From positions 1 to 6,914 of the forward strand of contig CALISX010000407.1 of the NCBI GenBank assembly GCA_938041725.1: DNA of 6,914 nt, written 5' to 3'. Source of the DNA: an uncultured Lachnoanaerobaculum sp. Lineage in GTDB: Bacteria; Bacillota; Clostridia; Lachnospirales; Lachnospiraceae. The notes beneath the pieces are model-generated. The model did not search any database, was not told the origin of the DNA, and saw only the letters and a program-made list of their open reading frames with translations. Below are positions 1 to 5,067 of the stretch, piece after piece; the first letter of the stretch is position 1; the number at the start of each line of letters is the position of its first letter. A program made the translations under genes and the position numbers.

Positions 1-4
1 GCAA

Positions 5-74
5 GCTGCCTCGCAGCGAAGTGCTGCTGGGACTTATATCTATGGTGGTACCAATCCCCCCACTAGTATGGGGG
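5..74 (-). promoter_or_regulatory. Structured leader RNA downstream of the leftward promoter
   Basis: The transcript from the promoter at 91-119 would begin with a 6-bp stem (57-62 with 69-74, CCCCCA/TGGGGG, six-base loop). Further on, GCAGC at 13-17 can pair with GCTGC at 23-27 (5-base loop) or with GCTGC at 5-9 (3-base loop), but not both. These pairings are seen directly. That they form a leader or attenuator is inference, because the sequence is cut at base 1 and no U-tract is visible. Confidence 0.3.
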
Positions 75-90
75 TCTATCTGGTTATTTC

Positions 91-119
91 ATTATATAGT
101 ATTCAAATTACTTGGTCAA
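91..119 (-). promoter_or_regulatory. Sigma-A type promoter reading leftward out of the window
   Basis: On the minus strand the -35 box is TTGACC (114-119, 5/6 to consensus). A 17-base spacer follows, then a perfect TATAAT -10 box (91-96). The expected start of transcription is near position 84, so the RNA would run leftward off the window edge, divergent from the transporter gene. It is the best-matching promoter in the window. The gene it serves is not visible. Confidence 0.6.
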
Positions 120-343
120 ACGGCTATGTTTTCACGCTTTTCTCCTTGTTGTCTCTCTATTTAAGAAATCTTAATAAATAATGAAAGGTGCAAAGTTTAT
201 TATTAGTGTGATAGTCAAAATGAATTTCTCTATAGAAAGTCTTCATGGTAAATTTATCTTAAACTACTCTATGCAGACCGGATTTCATTGTCTTAAATGC
301 TTTCATGCATGGATATTTTTGATTGTAGGAAGGGGAATTTTCT
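120..343 (+). other. AT-rich intergenic region upstream of the transporter
   Basis: No convincing gene is seen here. A weak rightward promoter is possible: TTGTCT at 149-154, a 17-base spacer, and TAATAA at 172-177. A second weak one is TTGTCT at 288-293 with GATATT at 312-317. Neither is strong, so the transporter may rely on an activator or an alternative sigma factor. CATGCATG at 304-311 is a perfect 8-bp palindrome. The ribosome binding site of the transporter (AGGAAGGGG, 327-335) closes the region, 8 bases before its ATG. Confidence 0.35.
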
Positions 344-1615
344 ATGAAAACCAAAACGAACAAATATTCTGTCACAGACTTTGGAGGTTACGGATGGCTG
401 ACCATTCTTTACTGCCTTTTCATGTTCTGGTTCTATGTGGGATTTGTAAATGACGGATCCAATATCTCTGCTCCGGCGATTGCCCAAAGACTTGGAGTTT
501 CCTCCGGCACCATCTTAAATATGAATTCCATTGCAGGTATGGTGGGGGTTTTGTTTTTTATAGTGGCAGGACAAATCAACCGAAAAATTGGGGCCAGAAG
601 AACTTCCGGCATCTTTACCATTTTGGCAGGACTGTTTTACATCGGCATTGCCAACGCCCCCAGCCTGTTTTGGTATACCCTTTGCATGTGCATTGTGGTG
701 GGGTCCATTATGAGCGCCGGCTATATTGCAGGGGGCACCTTGGTGGCCCAGTGGTTCCCCAAAAAAAAGGGAATTGTCATGGGATATACCACCATGGGAC
801 ATAACCTGGCCTCTGCCTTTTATGTTCCCCTGATCACTTTGCTGGTGGCTTCCTTTGGCATCGAAATCGGTGTCATTCCCCTGTCCCTGGCTGCCATAGC
901 CATCGGCGTTCTGGGCTTGATTTTGATACGCAATACCCCGGCCGAGCGAAATATGTACCCGGACAATGTATCCAAAGAGATCTATGAAACAGAATATTTC
1001 ACTGCCTCCTCCCAGAAACGGGAATGGAGTGTGGGAAAACTGTTAAAAACAAAGGAATTGTGGATTGCCGCCATCACCACCGGCTGCTTTCAAATCTGCT
1101 CTGTGGGAGTCATGAGCCAGCTGGTGGTTCGAAATATGTCCCTGGGGTTTTCCCAAACCGCCGCCATTTCCATTATGACTTTGGTGGCCTTAATCGGTGC
1201 AGCCGGCTCCTGGCTGATTGGCATCCTGGACGACAGACTGGGCACCAAAAAAACCATGATTCTTTTTGGCATCTGGTATGCCCTGGCCCTTTTAGCCAAT
1301 GTTTCCGAAACCAAGGCGGGCATTTACCTTTCCATTTTTATGATCGGCATGGGCATTGGAGGTTCCGCCAACTTCACCACCTCCCTCCCGGCCTCCATCT
1401 TTGGACGGCATGAATTTGATATGGTAAACAGTGTGATTTTCCCCATTCAGGGCTTGATCACAGCCCTTTGCTTTGCAGTCAACGGGATCGTTTTAAACCT
1501 CACCGGCACCCTCCGCTACGCCTATGTGGTATTTGCCTGTGTGGCTTTGGCAGACGCCATTTTGGTCTCCACCATCAACGAACATAAATACAATAAGGAC
1601 TGGAAACAAGGCTGA
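344..1615 (+). CDS. Major facilitator superfamily transporter, OFA-like
   Basis: This 423-residue inner-membrane protein has the size and twelve-helix pattern of the major facilitator superfamily. The N-terminal half carries a motif A-like loop between helices 2 and 3 (G76-QINRKIGARR, about 76-86). The C-terminal half carries the matching loop GILDDRLGTKK (about 293-303). The stretch WFPKKKGIVMGYTTMG (137-152) and the hydrophilic central loop (about 198-235) resemble the oxalate/formate antiporter family and its monocarboxylate-transporter relatives, which move small organic acids. The substrate cannot be read from sequence. ATG 344 is preceded by AGGAAGGGG at 8 bases. The gene stands alone and is followed by a hairpin shared with a convergent gene. 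The family call is firm; the OFA-like subgroup is an inference from motif recall. Confidence 0.85.
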   Translation: MKTKTNKYSVTDFGGYGWLTILYCLFMFWFYVGFVNDGSNISAPAIAQRLGVSSGTILNMNSIAGMVGVLFFIVAGQINRKIGARRTSGIFTILAGLFYIGIANAPSLFWYTLCMCIVVGSIMSAGYIAGGTLVAQWFPKKKGIVMGYTTMGHNLASAFYVPLITLLVASFGIEIGVIPLSLAAIAIGVLGLILIRNTPAERNMYPDNVSKEIYETEYFTASSQKREWSVGKLLKTKELWIAAITTGCFQICSVGVMSQLVVRNMSLGFSQTAAISIMTLVALIGAAGSWLIGILDDRLGTKKTMILFGIWYALALLANVSETKAGIYLSIFMIGMGIGGSANFTTSLPASIFGRHEFDMVNSVIFPIQGLITALCFAVNGIVLNLTGTLRYAYVVFACVALADAILVSTINEHKYNKDWKQG

Positions 1616-1623
1616 TCTCCCTC

Positions 1624-1654
1624 GTAACCCCCCGAACCATAGGCGGGGGGTTAC
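1624..1654. terminator. G/C-rich hairpin between convergent genes
   Basis: A perfect 11-bp stem (1624-1634 with 1644-1654, GTAACCCCCCG/CGGGGGGTTAC) encloses a 9-base loop. It lies 8 bases after the transporter stop codon, and its right arm contains the TAA stop of the leftward lipoprotein gene. It can form in RNA from either strand. There is no clear U-tract on either side, so it may act as a weak terminator, a 3'-end stabiliser or a barrier to converging polymerases. Confidence 0.55.
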
Positions 1655-2451
1655 CGCAGTTCTATATCTCCTGTGGAAAAAACTATGAATTTCCTTTTCT
1701 TTCCCTCTTTTTCCACCCTGTTTTTTGCAGCAGCGCTGTGGACATACTCTATGAGATACACCTTCACCCCTGCTTCCTGAAGTTTTTTCAAATATTCCAA
1801 ATATTCTCCGGTTTCTTCCTTAGGCTGGGGAATCCCCTCTCCTGTATAAAATACCGATTCCTGGTTCACCCCCTGACACAAAGAGGGAATGGATTCTCCC
1901 CTTCGCATCGCTTCAATCAGAAAGGATTTTCCCCCATTCACCATCACCTCCCCTGCCTCCTGGTTCATCTTCTGCAAAATAACAAGGAGTGCCTGGTATG
2001 TCTCCTGGGAAGGTGCTGCATCATACACATCCAGATTATCCACAAAAATCCCGGAAACCCCCTTCTTTATGCACCTTTTGGTCCAATTCTCCACTCTTTT
2101 CTGCCAGGCCGGATCCGTCACATCCACCCATACTTCCTCCTCCCAGCCCTCATAATCCGCAATTTTCAAATGGGCAAACTCCTGGTAATCCTCTCTGAAA
2201 TTTTCCAAGGAGCCGATGTTCACATAGCTGAAAACCTGGCATCCCTGGCTTTCCAGCCTCTGGATCTCCTCTTTTGTAAAATTCTCCGCGTCCAGCACCA
2301 CCCGGCTGCAGGCTGCCATCTCCTTCAGCCGGCTGCCATCTCCTCCAATAAAAATACCATAATCCTGCTTTTTCTCCTTGACCAGGGCACAGCCCCCCAG
2401 CAGCCAAAAACAGCACAAAGCCGCTCCCCATAAAAACCATTTCTTCCTCAT
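1651..2451 (-). CDS. Lipoprotein with GH114 / endo-alpha-1,4-polygalactosaminidase-type domain
   Basis: The ATG at 2451 is chosen (266 aa) because AAAGG lies 7 bases upstream and the protein then begins with a classic lipoprotein signal: MRKK, a hydrophobic run, and a LLGGC lipobox with lipidated Cys21. An in-frame ATG at 2487 would add 12 residues before the signal and is less likely. The mature part matches the GH114 (TM1410-like) TIM-barrel family. It shows a YGIFIGG start, VVLDAENF (51-58), FSYVNIGSLE (74-83), GIFVDNLDVYD (134-144) with likely catalytic Asp138, and VNQESV (195-200) with likely catalytic Glu198. Family members cleave galactosaminogalactan-type polysaccharides, or have no tested substrate. 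The enzyme would sit on the outer face of the membrane. It is the last host gene before the prophage and is separated from it by a terminator. Confidence 0.82.
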   Translation of the reverse strand: MRKKWFLWGAALCCFWLLGGCALVKEKKQDYGIFIGGDGSRLKEMAACSRVVLDAENFTKEEIQRLESQGCQVFSYVNIGSLENFREDYQEFAHLKIADYEGWEEEVWVDVTDPAWQKRVENWTKRCIKKGVSGIFVDNLDVYDAAPSQETYQALLVILQKMNQEAGEVMVNGGKSFLIEAMRRGESIPSLCQGVNQESVFYTGEGIPQPKEETGEYLEYLKKLQEAGVKVYLIEYVHSAAAKNRVEKEGKKRKFIVFSTGDIELR

Positions 2452-2490
2452 ATCCCCGCCTTTCTTGATGCTGTCTCCCCTATACAAAAA

Positions 2491-2515
2491 TCACCGGTCT
2501 TCATGTCACCCGTCT
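2491..2515 (-). repeat. Direct repeat upstream of the lipoprotein gene
   Basis: TCACCGGTCT (2491-2500) and TCACCCGTCT (2506-2515) are 9/10 identical and spaced 15 bases from start to start. On the minus strand the upstream copy contains a -35-like GTGACA (2504-2509). A poor TATAGG lies 19 bases downstream at 2479-2484. This looks like a paired operator for a regulator controlling the lipoprotein, but no regulator is visible and the promoter itself is weak. Confidence 0.3.
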
Positions 2516-2537
2516 GACAGAGGATTTTCTCTATATA

Positions 2538-2565
2538 AAAAACCCCTGCAAACGCAAGGGTTTTT
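2538..2565 (-). terminator. Strong intrinsic terminator, leftward
   Basis: A 12-bp stem (2538-2549 with 2554-2565, one G-U pair on the minus strand) has a four-base loop. On the minus strand the T-run of its 3' arm continues into TATATAG. The plus strand also has a five-T run in its own 3' arm, so the hairpin could work in both directions. It closes the short transcription unit at the prophage boundary and shields the lipoprotein gene from phage late transcription. Confidence 0.8.
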
Positions 2566-2567
2566 AC

Positions 2568-2592
2568 TGCGGATAACAGGACTTGAACCCGC
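2568..2592 (-). other. tRNA 3'-end fragment, candidate prophage attachment site
   Basis: On the minus strand, GCGGG-TTCAAGT-CCTGT (2592-2576) has the stem and loop of a tRNA T-arm, with two G-U pairs. It is followed by TATCCGC (2575-2569), which would be the 3' strand of an acceptor stem, and a discriminator A (2568). The required 5' strand, GCGGATA, is absent from the sequence to the right, as are the D-arm and a paired anticodon arm. No CCA is encoded. This is what a tRNA-directed integration leaves on the host side when the phage restores the full tRNA at its other end. The tRNA identity is not determined. A tRNA-like part of a small RNA is the alternative. Confidence 0.5.
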
Positions 2593-2628
2593 TTAATAAC
2601 AAATCCCCCAAGTCTAGTAAACACGCCG

Positions 2629-2637
2629 ATTATAGCA
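2629..2637 (-). promoter_or_regulatory. Extended -10 promoter at the prophage end
   Basis: The minus strand reads TGC-TATAAT, a perfect -10 hexamer with the upstream TG of an extended -10 element. No good -35 is present at 17 bases (TGGCGT). The predicted start is near 2622, giving an RNA of about 85 nt that crosses the tRNA fragment and ends at the terminator at 2538-2565. Confidence 0.5.
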
Positions 2638-2728
2638 CAAGCCCAGTATTTACGCCATCTCTAGCGGTTTTTGCTTTACCATAAATCGAAAGATTTTTCC
2701 TGAAAAAGCAGCTGTTTTCATTGCTATG

Positions 2729-2752
2729 CAACACGAAATACAACATGAAATA
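2729..2752. repeat. Tandem 12-bp direct repeat, possible integrase arm site
   Basis: CAACACGAAATA (2729-2740) is followed immediately by CAACATGAAATA (2741-2752), with 11/12 identity. Tyrosine recombinases of phages and conjugative elements bind short direct repeats 100-200 bp from the crossover core, and these lie about 140 bp from the tRNA fragment. Assigning that role is inference from position and form only. Confidence 0.35.
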
Positions 2753-2837
2753 ATCGGGAAAACCGGAGTATCTAAAGACCAGTGGAGGGGGATTCCGTGC
2801 TTACATAAATTTTCAGCACAAGAAATACTATCTACTC

Positions 2838-3743
2838 TCAGGCTACTATCTCATATCTTCTATCTCGCCTGTCTGCATAGGTACCGTCCCATACTCCCTG
2901 AGAATCTACAAAGCACAGCTGATCTCTCTCCATAACATAGGCCTCCCTGGCCAGCAGGCCGGACCGCTGCAGGTAGTACCATTTTTCATCCACCTGGATC
3001 CACTGCCCGGAGAGCATTTCCCCTCCATCTGGATTCAAGTAGTACCAGTCATCCATGGTTCTGAACCATCCTTTGATCATGGTGCCCTTCTGATCAAAGA
3101 CGTACCACTTACCATCTATAAGTGCCCAGCGGCCAGAGATGAAGCTCTTCGTGGTGTCCGCATACCACCACTCCCCTCTCTCCGTCTTATTCCAGCCGGG
3201 CGTGAATTCAATCCCCTGCTTTACTTCTGCGGCAGCCCTGGGACCGTCTTGCAGGGCAATGGCGGTATGATGGAACTCATACAGCAGGATATCTCCTCGC
3301 TTCAGATACTCATCCGTTGTCAGATATTTGGGAGTATCCAGCAGCTCAAATTCTCCGGTCCGCAGGAGCGCTGCAGCCTGGTTTCCCGTGTAGATACTGC
3401 CAGGTACACGGATCCCAGCGGCATTGACGCATACCGCTACCAGGGCGCTGCAATCCGTTTCACAGGGAGTTTTTACCGCCGAAATGTCAAATCCGTTGTA
3501 CTTACACAGATCATACAGCGTATACCGCTGACTCTGATCATAGCCTATATTGTCATTCTTGCACGCTGCCTCCATGGCGGTGGCAATCTTTTCTGCCTTT
3601 GCCGGATCCTTCGCCCGCAGCACTTTATTCCATGGCCTGTTATACCATTCTTTGACAGCAACCTCTTTGCCGTCCTGGTCCCCAGCGGCACCGCCGCTGT
3701 ATTTCATTCTTTCGTCTCTACTGGCCTGACCAATCTTAATCAT
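2838..3743 (-). CDS. Endolysin: NlpC/P60-like peptidoglycan hydrolase with cell-wall-binding repeats
   Basis: This 301-residue protein degrades peptidoglycan at lysis. The N-terminal domain (about 1-175) fits the phage amidase/NlpC-P60 group (Amidase_5-like). It has a catalytic Cys98 in TDCSALV, an upstream substrate-side segment ending in YDLCKYNGFD, and GDILLYEFHHTAIAL (150-164), where His159 is the likely general base. The C-terminal part (about 185-290) has repeated WYxxD/N-x-G units (around W193, W213, W233, W255) of the choline-binding / CW_binding type, which anchor the enzyme to wall polymers. No signal peptide is seen, so export should depend on the holin. The ATG at 3743 is preceded by AAAGGAG and overlaps the end of the 49-aa gene by 8 bases. 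Whether it cuts as an amidase or an endopeptidase is not resolvable here. Confidence 0.85.
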   Translation of the reverse strand: MIKIGQASRDERMKYSGGAAGDQDGKEVAVKEWYNRPWNKVLRAKDPAKAEKIATAMEAACKNDNIGYDQSQRYTLYDLCKYNGFDISAVKTPCETDCSALVAVCVNAAGIRVPGSIYTGNQAAALLRTGEFELLDTPKYLTTDEYLKRGDILLYEFHHTAIALQDGPRAAAEVKQGIEFTPGWNKTERGEWWYADTTKSFISGRWALIDGKWYVFDQKGTMIKGWFRTMDDWYYLNPDGGEMLSGQWIQVDEKWYYLQRSGLLAREAYVMERDQLCFVDSQGVWDGTYADRRDRRYEIVA

Positions 3744-3885
3744 ACGTCTTTTCCCTCTCCTTTCTATATTTCTTTAGCTCCTGCAGCCAGGCAGCTAGCT
3801 GCTCATGCTCTTTTCGACACTCTGGGCACGCGGTCTCGCTCGCCGCGACATCCAGCGCATGCCGTATCGCTTTATCCAAAGTCAT
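3736..3885 (-). CDS. 49-aa lysis-cassette protein with CxxC pair
   Basis: This small gene starts at ATG 3885 with a perfect AGGAGG (3891-3896) five bases upstream. It ends in TAA at 3736, inside the first codons of the endolysin, so the two are probably translationally coupled. The protein reads MTLDKAIRHALDVAASETAC, then PEC, then a charged helical tail (about residues 24-49). Cys20 and Cys23 form a CPEC pair that could bind metal together with His27, or form a disulfide. There is no membrane segment. Similar short proteins occur in clostridial phages, but I know of no function. The exact ribosome binding site and stop/start overlap make it very likely to be real despite its length. Confidence 0.75.
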   Translation of the reverse strand: MTLDKAIRHALDVAASETACPECRKEHEQLAAWLQELKKYRKEREKTYD

Positions 3886-3902
3886 ATACGCCTCCTATTA
3901 AT

Positions 3903-3928
3903 AAAAAAGGGAGCCGAAGCCCCCTCCC
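3903..3928 (-). terminator. Intrinsic terminator with UUCG tetraloop inside the lysis cassette
   Basis: On the minus strand GGGGGC-TTCG-GCTCCC (3924-3909) is a 6-bp stem with one G-U pair, capped by a very stable cUUCGg tetraloop and followed by six T residues (3908-3903). An A-T pair and G-U pairs could lengthen it. It begins 5 bases after the DUF6275-like stop codon and ends 17 bases before the ATG of the 49-aa gene. The endolysin pair is therefore downstream of it, with no space for a separate promoter. Confidence 0.75.
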
Positions 3929-3933
3929 GTGTC

Positions 3934-4200
3934 TCAAAGCTTTATGCAGCGATTCTCGACTTTCTTATATGCGTCAAGATACAGTTCATCCTTGTTGCCG
4001 TTATAAGTCAGCTCATAGTACATGCCGTCAAAAAGCTTAGTGCTAAGCAGGGCTTTTGCATTTTGCAGCGTCTTGCAATACCACACTACAAAAACCTCAT
4101 CCGTGCCAATTTCTTTCCCGCCACTTTTGTCCAAGTGCGCATTGGCGTAGTCCCGCACGATCTCCTTGCACCGATCCAAAAAAGTATCGAAATTCACCAT
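3934..4200 (-). CDS. DUF6275-like small phage protein
   Basis: This 88-residue soluble protein has the sequence features I associate with DUF6275 proteins of Firmicutes phages. These are a short helical N-terminus (FDTFLDRCKEIVRDYANAHL), then VVWYCKTLQNAKALLST (38-54) and GMYYELTYNGNKDELYLDAY (59-78), a likely small alpha/beta fold. Its role is unknown. AGGAGG lies 8 bases before ATG 4200, and only 3 bases separate it from the holin stop, so it is co-transcribed with the holin. The following hairpin at 3903-3928 would make it the last gene of the non-readthrough transcript. There are no membrane segments. Confidence 0.7.
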   Translation of the reverse strand: MVNFDTFLDRCKEIVRDYANAHLDKSGGKEIGTDEVFVVWYCKTLQNAKALLSTKLFDGMYYELTYNGNKDELYLDAYKKVENRCIKL

Positions 4201-4203
4201 TGC

Positions 4204-4398
4204 TTACTCCTCCTTAAGCTCCGGAAGTCCGGCCACACTGGTAAGCAGGGACAGCACTCCTGCCAGTACGGCAGCGCTTGCCACCAGCCGCCAGTCTACC
4301 TCCCCTAAGGCAGCGGCTGTGCCAATGGTGGCTACCGCTGTCTGTGCTACGGTCTTCAATGCTCTAACCCCTGCTGCTGCAATCCATCTCTTATTCAT
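4204..4398 (-). CDS. Phage holin, r1t type
   Basis: This 64-residue membrane protein forms the lesion that lets endolysin reach the wall. It has a short positive N-terminus (MNKRW, R12, K15), a first membrane helix (about 17-32, VAQTAVATIGTAAALG), a short turn GEVDW, a second helix (about 38-56, LVASAAVLAGVLSLLTSVAG) and an acidic C-terminus LPELKEE. This is the pattern of the r1t holin family: two helices, a conserved VDW before helix 2, and L-LTS near its end. Its ATG overlaps the stop of the preceding gene as ATGA, and GAAAGGG lies just upstream inside that gene. The endolysin is two genes downstream. Confidence 0.85.
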   Translation of the reverse strand: MNKRWIAAAGVRALKTVAQTAVATIGTAAALGEVDWRLVASAAVLAGVLSLLTSVAGLPELKEE

Positions 4399-4895
4399 GA
4401 TTCTTTCCCTTTCGTTTGTATCCGGAACTGTTCCCGGATGTACTCATGTTCTTCTTCGATATAATGATTTTTTATGTCGTACTTCTTACAATGTTCATAA
4501 TATTCATTCATGATTCCGAACACCCTTTCGAATTGCTTCCCAGTGTATTTGCGCCCCAAGCGCAAATTTTCAGCGAAATTAATAATTAAATTCCGAAGAT
4601 CAACGGCTTTTTGCTCATTGCTCGCTTTTTCATATGCGTCAAACCGAGATTCCATATCCCGTTTTAAATCCTCTGCAGCCTGCTTATTTTCGGCACCCTG
4701 TATGGCCAGCTCGTCCAGCTTGTCCCAGGTTTCTTGATTAAGGATTTTCCCCATCCATCTGACTACCCGACTAAGAGGATGGAAAGGAATATTCTTATTA
4801 AATTCCACTATAACCGCTACTACTCCGGCGGCCCATACCAGGAAGGAGGCAATATCCTTCACTTGCATGGCTAAAAGCCAATCTTTGAAACTCAT
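4395..4895 (-). CDS. Single-span membrane protein with helical cytoplasmic domain, phage, unknown function
   Basis: The 166-residue product has a short N-terminus, one membrane segment (about 15-31, IASFLVWAAGVVAVIVE), a basic linker and a long helical region (about 52-112, rich in E, K, A and L, possibly coiled coil). It ends in a compact C-terminal part with YTGKQFERVFGIMNEYYEHC (117-136), a pattern I recall from uncharacterised phage proteins. It overlaps the holin by 4 bases, so it is coupled to it. This suggests a lysis-timing, antiholin or holin-accessory role, but nothing in the sequence proves it. The ribosome binding site is poor (AGAAAGTG), suggesting lower expression than its neighbours. 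I do not recognise a named family. Confidence 0.7.
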   Translation of the reverse strand: MSFKDWLLAMQVKDIASFLVWAAGVVAVIVEFNKNIPFHPLSRVVRWMGKILNQETWDKLDELAIQGAENKQAAEDLKRDMESRFDAYEKASNEQKAVDLRNLIINFAENLRLGRKYTGKQFERVFGIMNEYYEHCKKYDIKNHYIEEEHEYIREQFRIQTKGKES

Positions 4896-4914
4896 TTGTC
4901 ACACTTTCTAGCCG

Positions 4915-5067
4915 CTACGGCTCAGGATTTGCTTCTGTGGCCAGATCCTCATGACCCTTCTCTTTCAGGGCGGCTTTAACCCCTGGTTTAAACTTCTTAG
5001 CCAGGTTTTTGAAGGAAAATCTTCCATCAATAATTAAATTTGCAAAAAACTCATATACATGTTTCAT
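4915..5067 (-). CDS. 50-aa CD1375-like phage protein
   Basis: ATG 5067 overlaps the TGA of the preceding gene (ATGA). GGAGGAG lies 7-10 bases upstream, and the frame ends in TAG at 4915. The protein begins MKHVYEFFANLIIDGRFSFK and continues with a Lys-rich helix to residue 50. The N-terminal Y-x3-ANLII-x-GR pattern, size and place directly after the tail-fibre genes resemble the CD1375 family of clostridial phage proteins, a counterpart of XkdX in other phages. Its function is unknown. The usual proline before the second helix is replaced by LAKKFKPGV, so the family call is tentative. The overlap and ribosome binding site support it as a real gene. Confidence 0.65.
   Translation of the reverse strand: MKHVYEFFANLIIDGRFSFKNLAKKFKPGVKAALKEKGHEDLATEANPEP

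Larger units (their letters stand above)
2593..2837. other. Non-coding stretch between the phage endolysin and the attachment site
   Basis: No supported gene is present. The stretch holds the extended -10 promoter (2629-2637), the tandem 12-mer (2729-2752) and a small hairpin AAATC-GAAA-GATTT in AT-rich sequence around 2685. No clear terminator follows the endolysin stop at 2838, so leftward late transcripts probably run to the hairpin at 2538-2565. Such a stretch fits the attachment-site end of a prophage. Confidence 0.4.

Noticed and set aside
44..52. GGTGGTACC on the plus strand, similar to part of the T-box core, followed by a C/G hairpin
   Set aside because: Only nine bases match, no stem I or specifier loop is visible, the hairpin lacks a U-tract and the nearest rightward gene starts about 290 bases later. 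The leftward promoter explains this stretch better.
2..180. Plus-strand frames open through the left edge (one runs to a stop near 181, another to about 164)
   Set aside because: Short, AT-rich at the 3' side, no recognisable protein pattern, and they cross a near-perfect promoter on the other strand. A gene end cannot be excluded but is not supported.
181..453. 90-aa plus-strand open frame overlapping the transporter start
   Set aside because: No ribosome binding site, composition of non-coding AT-rich DNA, and it overlaps a clear gene in another frame.
1738..2433. 231-aa plus-strand open frame opposite the lipoprotein
   Set aside because: It is antisense to a gene with a lipobox and GH114 motifs, and its product has no plausible domain.
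2452..2487. Earlier start for the lipoprotein
   Set aside because: It would put 12 residues before the lipoprotein signal; the ATG at 2451 has a better placed ribosome binding site and gives a standard signal peptide.
2568..2628. A complete tRNA gene between the extended -10 promoter and the terminator
   Set aside because: The 5' acceptor strand GCGGATA, a D-arm and a paired anticodon stem are all missing, so only the 3' end is tRNA-like.
2826..2851. TACTATCT repeated at 2826-2833 and 2844-2851
   Set aside because: An 8-base repeat at the 3' end of the endolysin; too short and not tied to any feature.
2726..2935. 69-aa plus-strand open frame
   Set aside because: No ribosome binding site, covers the tandem repeat and runs into the antisense of the endolysin.
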